A stretch of DNA of 64,000 nt from Pseudescherichia sp031979925 (lineage in GTDB: Bacteria > Pseudomonadota > Gammaproteobacteria > Enterobacterales > Enterobacteriaceae), in assembly GCF_031979925.1 (NCBI RefSeq), contig NZ_DALZFB010000009.1, forward strand, positions 62,001-126,000, in the 5' to 3' direction. Shown one piece after another: positions 15,996 through 24,685 of the stretch. Numbering within the stretch: position 1 is the first letter of the stretch; the number at the start of each line of letters is the position of its first letter. Under the pieces are notes generated by a model that was not told the DNA's origin, made no database searches, and saw nothing but the letters and a program-made list of their open reading frames with translations. The translations under genes were made by a program, and so were the position numbers.

Positions 15996-17369
15996 ATGAA
16001 GGCGCGTTATAAATCGATCGTAGATAATTTTGCTGAGGCTATACGTTCCGGCGAACTTACAGCCGGTAGCCGGTTACCCACGCACCGGCAGCTTGCATTG
16101 GCTAAGCATATCTCGCTGGCAACAGCGACCCGAGTTTATAGCGAGCTGGAGGCGATGGGGCTGGTCAGCGGTGAAGCCGGACGCGGCACCTTTGTCAGGG
16201 ATATCTCTCTGCCGCCCGGACACGGTGTGGATCAGCTCGCTGTGGCCACAGACGTACTGGATCTGAACTTCAACTACCCCTCTCTGCCGGGTCAGGGTGA
16301 GCGACTGCGTGATGCGCTCAGGCAGATAGCAGCAAGCGGCGATATTGAATCCCACCTTCGCTACCAGCCCCATGCGGGACGGCTGACGGAACGAGAGATC
16401 ATTGCCCGCCACCTGACCCGAGGCGGTTTCAGCCCCGAAGCGGAGAACATGCTTATCGTTAACGGGGCCCAGCACGGTCTGACCATCACTGCGATGGGCC
16501 TCCTCAAGCCTGGCGATGTCGTCGCCGTAGATGCATTGACCTATCCGGGCTTTAAAGCCTTAGCGGCGCTCTGCCATCTTGAACTGATTGCCATTCCCTA
16601 CGCTGCTAACGGACCTGATCCTGAGGCGCTGCGTCAGCTCTGCACCCGCCGGCAGGTGCGGGCAATTTATACCATGCCGACTCTGCATAACCCTCTGGGC
16701 TGGGTGCTGGATCGCCAGCAACGAAAAGCGCTTGCCGACATTGCCCGGCAGCATGATTTACTGATTATTGAAGATGCCGCCTATGCGTATTTGGTCCGCC
16801 GTCCGCCTCCACCCCTCGCTTTCTACGCGCCGGAAAGAACGGTCTATATCACCGGTTTCTCTAAAAACGTCGCCACCGGGCTGCGGGTAGGCGTTGCCAT
16901 CTGCCCTGCCCGCTATCGACCTGCGCTAGAGCGAGCAATAAGGGCCACGGCCTGGAATACGCCTTCGCTGATGACAACCCTGGTCTGCAACTGGATTGAA
17001 GACGGAACGGTTTCACGGTTCGAGACGCTCAAACGACGCGATGCCCGGCTGCGCCAGTCTGTAGCAAGAGAGAGTCTGGGCCATCTCTCCTGTATTACAC
17101 ATCCCGACTCCTATTTTCTCTGGCTGCCACTCGCGGAAGAGGCCAGAGCCGACCGGGTAGTAAAAGCGTTAATGGATAATAATATTTCGGTATCCACCGC
17201 TGAGCCATTCTCAGTTTCAGCAAGCGTGCCGCAGGCCATTCGCATCGCGCTGGGTTCAGTGTCTATTGATAACCTGCGCAGCGCGTTGATAAAGGTGCGG
17301 GAGGTAATTGAATTTGAGCAGTATGGGTTAAAGCCGGTAAACGCCAGGGCAAAACCAGCGATTCGATGA
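15996..17369 (+). CDS. MocR-family transcription regulator (GntR wHTH fused to aminotransferase domain)
   Basis: This 457-residue protein has an N-terminal GntR-type winged helix (residues about 1-68: AEAIRSGELTAGSRLPTHRQLA then SLATATRVYSELEAMG). It is joined to a fold-type I aminotransferase domain whose PLP lysine lies in TGFSKNVATGLRVG at about residue 290. MocR regulators sense PLP or an amino-substrate adduct. The ATG at 15996 is chosen because the winged helix starts there; a TTG 18 bases upstream is the alternative. Two GTCATG copies 13 bases apart (15980 and 15993) overlap the start and could be part of an operator. It is divergent from the EamA gene, its likely target. Confidence 0.9.
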   Translation: MKARYKSIVDNFAEAIRSGELTAGSRLPTHRQLALAKHISLATATRVYSELEAMGLVSGEAGRGTFVRDISLPPGHGVDQLAVATDVLDLNFNYPSLPGQGERLRDALRQIAASGDIESHLRYQPHAGRLTEREIIARHLTRGGFSPEAENMLIVNGAQHGLTITAMGLLKPGDVVAVDALTYPGFKALAALCHLELIAIPYAANGPDPEALRQLCTRRQVRAIYTMPTLHNPLGWVLDRQQRKALADIARQHDLLIIEDAAYAYLVRRPPPPLAFYAPERTVYITGFSKNVATGLRVGVAICPARYRPALERAIRATAWNTPSLMTTLVCNWIEDGTVSRFETLKRRDARLRQSVARESLGHLSCITHPDSYFLWLPLAEEARADRVVKALMDNNISVSTAEPFSVSASVPQAIRIALGSVSIDNLRSALIKVREVIEFEQYGLKPVNARAKPAIR

Positions 17370-17509
17370 TAGCAATCTTGTTACCGGTATCACGGAAAGC
17401 ACTTTACGTAACCCAGATGTTAAATCCCGCAATTGTTAACCCTCCCGCTTCAACCACACTATGGTTCCCGATTAAAGAACCCGTACCTTAACGACACCTG
17501 GTGACATCA

Positions 17510-18853
17510 ATGACAACTAAAGTTACCCGTAAAGAGAAGATCAGTTATGGCCTTGGGGATATGGCTAGCCATGTTGGTCTGGATAACGTGATTATTTTTC
17601 TCACGTTTTACTATACCGATGTGGTAGGTCTGCCAGCCGCATTCGTCGGAACCATGTTTCTGCTTGCCCGCACTGCCGACGCCATTATCGACCCCGCGAT
17701 GGGCTATATGGCCGACCGCACCCGCTCCCGTTGGGGAAAATTTCGCCCATGGATGCTGTGGCTGGCCCTACCCTTTGGCCTGAGCTGTCTCCTGACCTAT
17801 GCCGTACCGCAATCGCTGGATATGACCGGTAAAATGATTTTCGCCAGCATTAGCTACACCTTTATGATGCTGATGTATACTGCCATCAATATCCCCTACT
17901 GCTCGATGGGCGCGGTGATTACGCCTGATAACGACGAGCGCATCTCCCTACAGTCCTGGCGCTTCTTCCTTGCCACGCTTGGCGGCGCAATGTCGACATT
18001 TTTCATGATGCCTCTGGCGGAGTACCTGGGTGGCGCGGATAAGCTGGCAGGTTATCGCTGGGCGATGGCGATTATGGCCAGCGCGGCGGTGATCATGTTC
18101 TGGATCTGCTTTGCCAATACCCGCGAACGTATTAAAGCGCCCGCCACTCACAACAACTACCTGGCCGAACTGCGGGATCTGTTGCGTAACGATCAATGGC
18201 GCGTCGTCGCGGTGCTCGTGGTAACCAACATTGGCTTTGGCGTGATCCGCCTCGGGGCGATGATGTACTTCGTCACCTATTATCTCGGCAGCGCCAGTTA
18301 TTTCATGTGGATGCTCGCTGCGCATATCCTTGGCAAAGCCGCCGGTAGCCTGCTGGCTAAGCGTCTTACCCGCAACTTCAATAAAGTGCAGATGTTCGGC
18401 TACTGTGCGGTACTGGCGGGTGTGCTCAGCATCGCCCTGTTCTTTGCACCGAAATCCGTTTTCGTCCTGGTTCCACTAACGTTTATTGTCTCGACGCTCT
18501 ATCAGGCGACCACCACGCTGATGTGGGTGATGATGGCCGACGTCGCCGACTACGGCGAATGGCGTCAGGGCAAACGTATGGATGGCATCATTTTCTCCAC
18601 CTTCCTCGCCGTCCTCAAACTGGGAATGGCGCTCAGCGGTGCTATCGTCGGCTGGACCCTGGCCTTCAGCGGCTATATCGCCAACGCGCCGGAACAGACG
18701 TCGCTGGCAATGCACAGCATCGTCGCCCTCTTCACCATCGTCCCGGGACTGCTCTCTCTGGCGGCTTTCGCCACCCTGCGCTGGTACAAGCTTGATGACC
18801 AGACCATGCAGGAGATCAATTTGGCTAAAATGCAATCTATTGTGAAAGGATGA
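17510..18853 (+). CDS. GPH-family glycoside:cation symporter (YicJ-like)
   Basis: This 447-residue protein has twelve transmembrane helices and the GPH/MelB pattern. The KISYGLGDMASH start, the TYYTDVVGLPA-like helix 1-2 region, and RTADAIIDPAMGYMADRTRSRWGKFRPW in the first cytoplasmic loop are diagnostic. It would bring a glycoside into the cytoplasm with Na+ or H+. The ATG at 17510 is preferred over the GTG at 17501 because CTGGTGA lies 5 bases before it. The glycosidase gene follows by 7 bases, so they are one operon for uptake and cleavage of a glycoside, resembling E. coli yicJ-yicI but divergent from it. Confidence 0.88.
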   Translation: MTTKVTRKEKISYGLGDMASHVGLDNVIIFLTFYYTDVVGLPAAFVGTMFLLARTADAIIDPAMGYMADRTRSRWGKFRPWMLWLALPFGLSCLLTYAVPQSLDMTGKMIFASISYTFMMLMYTAINIPYCSMGAVITPDNDERISLQSWRFFLATLGGAMSTFFMMPLAEYLGGADKLAGYRWAMAIMASAAVIMFWICFANTRERIKAPATHNNYLAELRDLLRNDQWRVVAVLVVTNIGFGVIRLGAMMYFVTYYLGSASYFMWMLAAHILGKAAGSLLAKRLTRNFNKVQMFGYCAVLAGVLSIALFFAPKSVFVLVPLTFIVSTLYQATTTLMWVMMADVADYGEWRQGKRMDGIIFSTFLAVLKLGMALSGAIVGWTLAFSGYIANAPEQTSLAMHSIVALFTIVPGLLSLAAFATLRWYKLDDQTMQEINLAKMQSIVKG

Positions 18854-18860
18854 CCTCTCC

Positions 18861-20897
18861 ATGAGCGAATTAATTGAGCACGCTAACGCCATCGAATGGC
18901 GCTTCGAACGACAGATTTTACGTCTTGAACCCTGGGGCAAGAATAGCCTGCGGGTACGCGCCACCTGCGCGCCGGAGTTTAATTCTGAGCTTCACGCTCT
19001 GCTGAAGCCAGAATCATGCCAGGCCGAGATTTTCCGGGATGCTGAAACCCTGACTCTGCGCAACGGCAATATCAGTGCGGTATTGAACCTTAAGGGCCAG
19101 CTGGCATTTTACAATCAGCACGGCGAGCTGCTGCTGGAAGAGATGTGGCGACAGCGTTCTACGGTTGGCATCGGCGCCAGCGAAAAAAGCCAGGACAAGT
19201 ACGTCAGCGCCCTGAAGCTGGATGGACGAGAATTTAAACCGCTGCCCGGCGGTAAATATCAGCTGACGGTACGTTTTGAGGCCCGCAACGGAGAAAGGTT
19301 GTATGGCATGGGGCAGTACCAGCAGCCCTGGCTGGATCTGAAAGGCTGCTCTCTGGAGCTGGCGCAGCGTAACTCGCAGGCCAGCGTGCCGTTTGTCCAA
19401 TCCAGCCTCGGCTATGGCCTGCTGTGGAACAATCCGGCTATTGGCGAGGCTAGCTTTGCAAAAAACCACAGCCAATGGACCGCTCGCGTTACCCAGGAGA
19501 TGGATTATTGGATAACCGCCGGTGATAACGTCATGGAGATGACCCGCCAGTATGCCAAAGTCACCGGTACGCCGCCCGCTGCGCCGGAATTCATCAGCGG
19601 CCTGTGGCAGTGTAAATTGCGCTACCGCACCCAGCAGGAGGTATTGGACGTCGCTCGCGAATATCACCGCCGCAACCTGCCGCTGTCAGTGATGGTTATT
19701 GATTTCTTCCACTGGCCGAATCAGGGAACCTGGTGTTTCGATCCTACCGACTGGCCGGATCCGCAGGCGATGGTCGAAGAGCTGGAATCAATGGGCATCA
19801 GGCTAATGGTTTCGGTCTGGCCGACCGTGGAGGCGCGTAGCCCACTATTTCCGCAGATGAAAGCCAAAGGCTGGCTGGTGACCAGCGATCGCGGCGTGCA
19901 GATCAACCTCGATTTTATGGGCAACACCACCTTCTTTGACGCCACCCACCCGCAGGCACGGCAGTTTGTCTGGGATACGGTGAAGAAAAACTACTTTGAC
20001 TACGGGATCAAGCTGTTCTGGCTGGATGAGGCCGAGCCGGAGTATCGTGCCTATGACTTTGATAACTATCGCTACCATGCTGGACCGGTACTGGAAGTGG
20101 GCAACCGCTATCCGCGCGATTTCGCTCAGGGCTTCTATGATGGCCTGCGTGCAGAAGGCGAAAACGAGATCGTCAACCTGGTGCGCTGTAGCTGGGCAGG
20201 CAGCCAGCGCTACGGCGTACTCGCGTGGTCCGGGGACGTTCACTCCTCTTTCCATTCGTTCCGCAATCAGCTGGCTGCCGGGCTTAACATGGGACTGGCG
20301 GGCATTCCATGGTGGACCACCGATATCGGCGGTTTCCAGGGCGGCAACATCCACGATCCCGCCTTTCACGAACTGCTGATCCGCTGGTTCCAGTGGGCGG
20401 TGTTCTGTCCGGTCCTGCGTATGCATGGCTATCGCGAGCCGCGGATCCAGCCGCCGGAAAGCTATCGCCACGGCATTCCGCAATGCGATAGCGGTTCACC
20501 CAACGAGCTGTGGAGCTACGGTGAGGAGAACTTCGCCATTATGCAGCGCTGGCTGGGCGTCCGTGAGGCGCTACGCCCCTATATTGATGAACTTTACGCC
20601 AATGCGCATCACCATGGCGATCCGCTCATGCGCCCGCTCTTCTGGCACTACCCCGACGAGGCGCAAAGCTGGCAGGTGGAAGATCAATATCTGTTTGGCC
20701 GTGATCTACTGGTCGCTCCGGTTATGCACGCCGGTCAACGTCAGCGCGATGTCTGGCTACCGGGCGGCCACCAGTGGGTCAATTTACAGGGAGAGTGCTA
20801 TCAGGGTGGACAGTGTATTTCGGTTCCTGCCGAACTGGAGACGATTCCGCTCTTTATTCGGGAAGGCAGCCCGCTGATTTCGCTGCTGGTGAAGTAA
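18861..20897 (+). CDS. Glycoside hydrolase family 31 enzyme (alpha-xylosidase/alpha-glucosidase type)
   Basis: This 678-residue cytoplasmic enzyme has the GH31 nucleophile in FWLDEAEPE (D389) and the acid/base in AWSGDVHSS (D459). The substrate-pocket motif FHWPNQGTWCFDPTDWP, close to that of YicI, and GIPWWTTDIGGF are also present. It is roughly 95 residues shorter than E. coli YicI (772), mainly by trimming of terminal domains, while the barrel is complete. It probably releases xylose or another alpha-linked sugar from an imported oligosaccharide. There is no signal peptide, which agrees with cytoplasmic action after the GPH transporter. Exact linkage specificity cannot be read. Confidence 0.87.
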   Translation: MSELIEHANAIEWRFERQILRLEPWGKNSLRVRATCAPEFNSELHALLKPESCQAEIFRDAETLTLRNGNISAVLNLKGQLAFYNQHGELLLEEMWRQRSTVGIGASEKSQDKYVSALKLDGREFKPLPGGKYQLTVRFEARNGERLYGMGQYQQPWLDLKGCSLELAQRNSQASVPFVQSSLGYGLLWNNPAIGEASFAKNHSQWTARVTQEMDYWITAGDNVMEMTRQYAKVTGTPPAAPEFISGLWQCKLRYRTQQEVLDVAREYHRRNLPLSVMVIDFFHWPNQGTWCFDPTDWPDPQAMVEELESMGIRLMVSVWPTVEARSPLFPQMKAKGWLVTSDRGVQINLDFMGNTTFFDATHPQARQFVWDTVKKNYFDYGIKLFWLDEAEPEYRAYDFDNYRYHAGPVLEVGNRYPRDFAQGFYDGLRAEGENEIVNLVRCSWAGSQRYGVLAWSGDVHSSFHSFRNQLAAGLNMGLAGIPWWTTDIGGFQGGNIHDPAFHELLIRWFQWAVFCPVLRMHGYREPRIQPPESYRHGIPQCDSGSPNELWSYGEENFAIMQRWLGVREALRPYIDELYANAHHHGDPLMRPLFWHYPDEAQSWQVEDQYLFGRDLLVAPVMHAGQRQRDVWLPGGHQWVNLQGECYQGGQCISVPAELETIPLFIREGSPLISLLVK

Positions 20898-20926
20898 ATC
20901 AGAGTGGTGTTCGGGAGATTTGAAAC

Positions 20927-21000
20927 TGGAGCGGGCGAAGGGAATCGAACCCTCGTATAGAGCTTGGGAAGCTCTCGTTCTACCATTGAACTACGCCCGC
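20927..21000 (-). tRNA. glyU: tRNA-Gly (anticodon CCC)
   Basis: On the minus strand the sequence folds as a full cloverleaf: acceptor GCGGGCG pairing with CGCCCGC, D arm GTTCAATGGTAGAAC, anticodon stem AGAGC/GCTCT with loop TTCCCAA, T arm with GGTTCGATTCC, and encoded CCA. The anticodon CCC reads GGG. Position next to actS/ygeR agrees with glyU of E. coli. Confidence 0.96.
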
Positions 21001-21017
21001 TTTGAGGTGCGTAAGGC

Positions 21018-21045
21018 ATTATAAACCTTACGCACCGTCTGGCAA
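21018..21045 (-). promoter_or_regulatory. Promoter of glyU
   Basis: On the minus strand TTGCCA (21045-21040) and a perfect TATAAT (21023-21018) are 16 bases apart, ending 17 bases before the tRNA. The -10 box lies in the loop of an 11-bp inverted repeat (21006-21016 with 21026-21036), and the following discriminator region is G/C-containing, as in stable-RNA promoters. Confidence 0.8.
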
Positions 21046-21080
21046 GGCGGAAGCACGCTAACCGATGATTAATTAATCAG

Positions 21081-21800
21081 TTAGCATTTCGGCGGGGTGC
21101 CCTGCGGCGGCAGGTAGCGGATCGGATCGATGGCTGTAGCGCGGTAGCGCAGTTGGAAGTGCAGCTTCACCGAGTCGGTATCGGTGCTGCCCATCGTGGC
21201 GATCTTCTGCCCTATTTTTACGCTCTGGCCGTTGTTTACCAGCAGCGTGTCGTTGTGAGCGTAGGCGGTGATATAGTCCTCGTTATGCTTAATCATAATA
21301 AGGTTGCCGTAACCGCGCAGCTGATTGCCAACGTAGACCACCTTCCCTGCTCCGGCGGCGTAGATCGCCTGCCCGCGTGAGCCCGCAATGTCGATGCCTT
21401 TGTTGCCGCCATCAGCGGAGGAGTATGGCAGCACGACGGTGCCGCTCGTCGGCCAGCGCCAGCAGCGTTGCCCTACCGGTGGCCATGAGGCTGGCGGTAC
21501 GGTGACGACGCGTGAGGAAGAACCGCTGCTGCGCTTACCGGAGGCCTTTTTGCCGGAACCATTGATGCGCAGCCGCTGGCCAATCTCAATGGTATAGGGC
21601 GGAGAGATACCGTTAAGGCGCGCCAGATCCCTGACGCTGGTACCGGTCAGGCGCGAAATACGCGACAGCGTATCGCCACGTTTCACAACATAGACATCTT
21701 CATCGGATAGCTTGTTCGACGAACAGGCGGCCAGCAGCATGCCCAGCATCAGGCAGATAATAAGGCGAAACGGTTTTCTCATCGGGCGTCCTGCGCTCAA
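21081..21800 (-). CDS. actS: Amidase activator lipoprotein with LysM and LytM domains
   Basis: This 239-residue protein matches E. coli YgeR/ActS: an N-terminal lipoprotein signal with lipobox LLAAC, a LysM domain (VKRGDTLSRISRLTGTSVRDLARLNGI, about residues 38-64), a Ser/Lys linker and a C-terminal LytM (M23) domain. The LytM domain has GGNKGIDIAG, so the first zinc ligand His of active M23 enzymes is replaced, as in degenerate regulators. It activates periplasmic peptidoglycan amidases in E. coli. The start is TTG at 21800, giving the conserved MSAGR beginning; an ATG at 21782 with AGGA 6 bases upstream is the alternative and keeps the lipobox. It lies directly between glyU and lysS, without the large xdh/idi block present in E. 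coli. Confidence 0.93.
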   Translation of the reverse strand: MSAGRPMRKPFRLIICLMLGMLLAACSSNKLSDEDVYVVKRGDTLSRISRLTGTSVRDLARLNGISPPYTIEIGQRLRINGSGKKASGKRSSGSSSRVVTVPPASWPPVGQRCWRWPTSGTVVLPYSSADGGNKGIDIAGSRGQAIYAAGAGKVVYVGNQLRGYGNLIMIKHNEDYITAYAHNDTLLVNNGQSVKIGQKIATMGSTDTDSVKLHFQLRYRATAIDPIRYLPPQGTPPKC

Positions 21801-21919
21801 AACGGATCCTCAGGTAATTGTTATGGGGTTGTTTATGATAGCAGCCATCCGCCGGAGGCTAAATGTCTTCACGGTGATTTACATTTTAGGGGAATGGATG
21901 CCCGGTGGCGCTACGCCAT

Positions 21920-21953
21920 AAAAAAAGCCCCGCAGTTCATTACCGTCGGGGCC
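21920..21953 (-). terminator. Terminator of the prfB-lysS operon
   Basis: On the minus strand GGCCCCGACGG pairs with CTGCGGGGC around a short loop and is followed by seven T residues. It begins 19 bases after the lysS stop. A REP-like half element (21899-21917) follows it. Confidence 0.88.
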
Positions 21954-21971
21954 TTATTAACGCGTTACGTC

Positions 21972-23489
21972 TTACTTAACCGGACGCATCGCCGGGAAGA
22001 GGATCACGTCGCGGATGGTGTGGCTGTTGGTGAACAGCATCACCATACGGTCGATACCAATGCCCAGGCCTGCGGTCGGCGGCAGGCCGTGCTCCAGCGC
22101 GGTCACGTAATCTTCGTCGAAGAACATCGCCTCGTCGTCACCGGCGGCTTTCGCATCCACCTGGTCCTGGAAACGCTGGGCCTGGTCTTCCGCGTCGTTC
22201 AGCTCGCTGAAGCCGTTGCCGATCTCACGTCCACCGATAAAGAATTCAAAGCGGTCGGTGATCTCCGGGTTCTCGTCGTTACGGCGCGCCAGCGGGGAGA
22301 CTTCTGCCGGATACTCGGTGATGAAGGTCGGCTGGATCAGATGCGCTTCAGCGGTCTCTTCGAAGATCTCGGTCACGATACGGCCCAGACCCCAGCTCTT
22401 CTCAACCTTGATACCAAGGCTTTCAGCGATCGCTTTCGCCGCATCGAAGTTATCCAGGTCGGCCATGTTGGTCTCCGGACGGTACTTCTTGATCGCCTCG
22501 CGCATGGTCAGCTTCTCAAACGGCTTGCCGAAGTCGAAGGTCTCTTCGCCATAAGGCACCTGGGTGGTGCCCAGAATATCCTGCGCCAGGGTGCGGAACA
22601 GGGATTCGGTCAGCTCGATCAGATCTTTATAGTCCGCATAGGCCATATAGAGTTCCATCATGGTGAACTCTGGGTTATGACGAACGGAGATGCCTTCGTT
22701 ACGGAAGTTACGGTTGATCTCGAACACACGGTCAAAACCACCGACCACCAGACGCTTCAGGTACAGCTCCGGCGCGATACGCAGGTACATGTCCAGGTCC
22801 AGAGCGTTATGATGGGTGATGAACGGACGCGCAGACGCGCCGCCAGGGATCACCTGCATCATCGGGGTTTCCACTTCCATAAAGTCGCGGCCCACCATGA
22901 ACTGACGAATACCGGCCATGATCTGGGAACGAATTTTGAAAGTCTTGCGGGATTCATCGTTGGAGATGAGATCCAGGTAACGCTGGCGATAACGCGCTTC
23001 CTGATCCTGCAGGCCGTGGAACTTGTCCGGCAGCGGGCGCAGGGCCTTAGTCAGCAGGCGCAGCTCGGTGCAGTGAATGGACAGCTCGCCGGTTTTGGTC
23101 TTGAACAGCTTACCTTTCGCGCCGAGGATATCGCCGAGGTCCCACTTCTTGAACTGCTCGTTGTAGATGCCTTCCGGCAGGTCGTCACGGGAGACATACA
23201 GCTGAATGCGGCCGCCAACGTCCTGCAAAGTAACGAAGGACGCCTTACCCATGATACGGCGGGTCATCATCCGGCCAGCCACGCTCACTTCCACGTTCAG
23301 CGCTTCCAGCTCGTCGTTCTCTTTTGCATCAAACTCGGCGTGCAGCGCATCGGAGGTGCGATCGCGGCGGAAGTCGTTCGGGAACGCAACGCCCTGCTCA
23401 CGCAGCTGCGCCAGCTTCTCGCGGCGGGTTTTTAGTTCGTTATTAAGATCGACCGCCGCGTCAGCGCCCTGTGCTTGTTGTTCAGACAT
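21972..23489 (-). CDS. lysS: Lysyl-tRNA synthetase, constitutive
   Basis: This 505-residue class II synthetase charges tRNA-Lys. It has the N-terminal OB-fold anticodon domain (residues about 66-150, AGRMMTRRIMGKASF), then class II motif 1 ending in EVETPMM, motif 2 FRNEGISVRHNPEFTMME and motif 3 GLGIGIDRMVM. Length and sequence match E. coli LysS. The gene starts 9 bases after the prfB stop, and the two are cotranscribed, as in E. coli. No second (lysU-type) copy is in the window. Confidence 0.98.
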   Translation of the reverse strand: MSEQQAQGADAAVDLNNELKTRREKLAQLREQGVAFPNDFRRDRTSDALHAEFDAKENDELEALNVEVSVAGRMMTRRIMGKASFVTLQDVGGRIQLYVSRDDLPEGIYNEQFKKWDLGDILGAKGKLFKTKTGELSIHCTELRLLTKALRPLPDKFHGLQDQEARYRQRYLDLISNDESRKTFKIRSQIMAGIRQFMVGRDFMEVETPMMQVIPGGASARPFITHHNALDLDMYLRIAPELYLKRLVVGGFDRVFEINRNFRNEGISVRHNPEFTMMELYMAYADYKDLIELTESLFRTLAQDILGTTQVPYGEETFDFGKPFEKLTMREAIKKYRPETNMADLDNFDAAKAIAESLGIKVEKSWGLGRIVTEIFEETAEAHLIQPTFITEYPAEVSPLARRNDENPEITDRFEFFIGGREIGNGFSELNDAEDQAQRFQDQVDAKAAGDDEAMFFDEDYVTALEHGLPPTAGLGIGIDRMVMLFTNSHTIRDVILFPAMRPVK

Positions 23490-23498
23490 GTTGGTTCC

Positions 23499-24597
23499 TC
23501 ATAGCCCTGCTTTCAAACTTGCTTCAATAAACTGGTCCAGACTGCCGTCCAGCACCGCCTGCGTGTTGCGGGTTTCAACCCCGGTGCGCAGATCTTTGAT
23601 ACGGGAGTCGTCCAGTACGTAAGAACGGATCTGGCTGCCCCAGCCGATGTCGGATTTGTTATCTTCCATCGCCTGCTTCTCAGCATTTTTCTTCTGCATC
23701 TCCAGCTCATAAAGCTTCGCTTTCATCTGCTTCATGGCCTGGTCTTTGTTCTTATGCTGGGAACGGTCGTTCTGGCACTGAGTCACTAATCCAGTCGGAA
23801 TGTGGGTAATACGCACCGCCGATTCCGTACGGTTAACATGCTGGCCGCCCGCGCCGGAGGCACGGTAAACGTCGATACGCAGATCCGCCGGATTGATTTC
23901 GATATCGATATCGTCTTCCACTTCCGGGTAGACAAATGCAGAGCTGAAGGAGGTGTGACGACGACCGCCGGAGTCAAACGGGCTCTTACGCACCAGGCGG
24001 TGGACGCCGGTTTCGGTACGCAGCCAGCCGTAGGCGTAATCGCCAATAATTTTGATGGTCACCGATTTCAGGCCAGCAACTTCACCTTCGGACTCTTCGA
24101 TAATCTCGGTTTTGAAACCGCGCGCTTCGGCCCAGCGCAGATACATACGTGTCAGCATGCTGGCCCAGTCTTGAGCTTCCGTACCGCCGGAGCCAGCCTG
24201 GATATCTAGGTAGCAGTCGGCGCTATCGTATTCGCCGGAGAACATGCGGCGGAACTCAAGCTGCGCCAGCTTCTCTTCCAGCACGTCAAGCTCGGCAACG
24301 GCTTCGTTAAAGGTCTCTTCGTCGTCGGCTTCTACGGCCAGCTCCAGCAGGCCGGAGACATCTTCCAGGCCCTGGCGCATCTGATCCAGCGTATCGACGA
24401 TGGCTTCCAGGGAGGAGCGCTCTTTACCCAGCGCCTGCGCGCGTTCGGGTTCGTTCCAGACGTCCGGCTGTTCCAGCTCGGCGTTTACCTCTTCAAGACG
24501 CTCTTTCTTGGCATCGTAGTCAAAGATACCCCCTAAGAACGTCTGAGCGCTCCGTGAGGTCCTGAATGCGGTTTTTTACAGGATTGATTTCAAACAT
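23499..24597 (-). CDS. prfB: Peptide chain release factor 2 (programmed +1 frameshift)
   Basis: RF2 terminates at UGA and UAA. The coding sequence is in two frames: 25 codons from the ATG at 24597 to an in-frame TGA at 24522-24520, then, after skipping one base, 340 residues from GAC at 24521 to the stop at 23499, giving 365 residues as in E. coli. The frameshift site is annotated separately. The SPF tripeptide region for stop-codon recognition is in the RITH-preceding domain, and the catalytic GGQ is in SGAGGQHVNRTES. The residue before SGAGGQ (position 246) is Ala, as in most bacteria, not the Thr of E. coli K-12. It is followed by lysS. Confidence 0.97.
24519..24534 (-). promoter_or_regulatory. 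prfB autoregulatory frameshift element
   Basis: On the minus strand AGGGGG (a Shine-Dalgarno-like stimulator) is followed by TAT, the slippery CTT and TGA C. This is the classic RF2 control site: when RF2 is scarce, ribosomes pause at UGA and slip +1 on CUU. Confidence 0.96.
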
Positions 24598-24636
24598 GGC
24601 TGTATTCTTTTCTGCGCTTGTCAAAATGCGGTTATA

Positions 24637-24670
24637 AGGGCGGGATCTTAGCGGATTCGCGCCCTTTTTT
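24637..24670. terminator. Possible hairpin between recJ and prfB
   Basis: AAGGGCG and CGCCCTT arms surround a 19-base loop in the 88-base gap between recJ and prfB. A T run follows on the plus strand, not on the minus strand from which both genes are read, so its role as recJ terminator is uncertain. Confidence 0.35.
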
Positions 24671-24685
24671 ACAGTGAAAGTGATG

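Noticed and set aside
21894..23435. A 513-codon plus-strand open frame opposite lysS
   Set aside because: It is an antisense shadow of lysS: no start signal, and its composition is that expected for the complement of a biased coding sequence.
23499..24380. prfB as an N-terminally truncated or broken gene
   Set aside because: The missing N-terminus is found in the -1 frame with the standard RF2 frameshift site, so the gene is intact.
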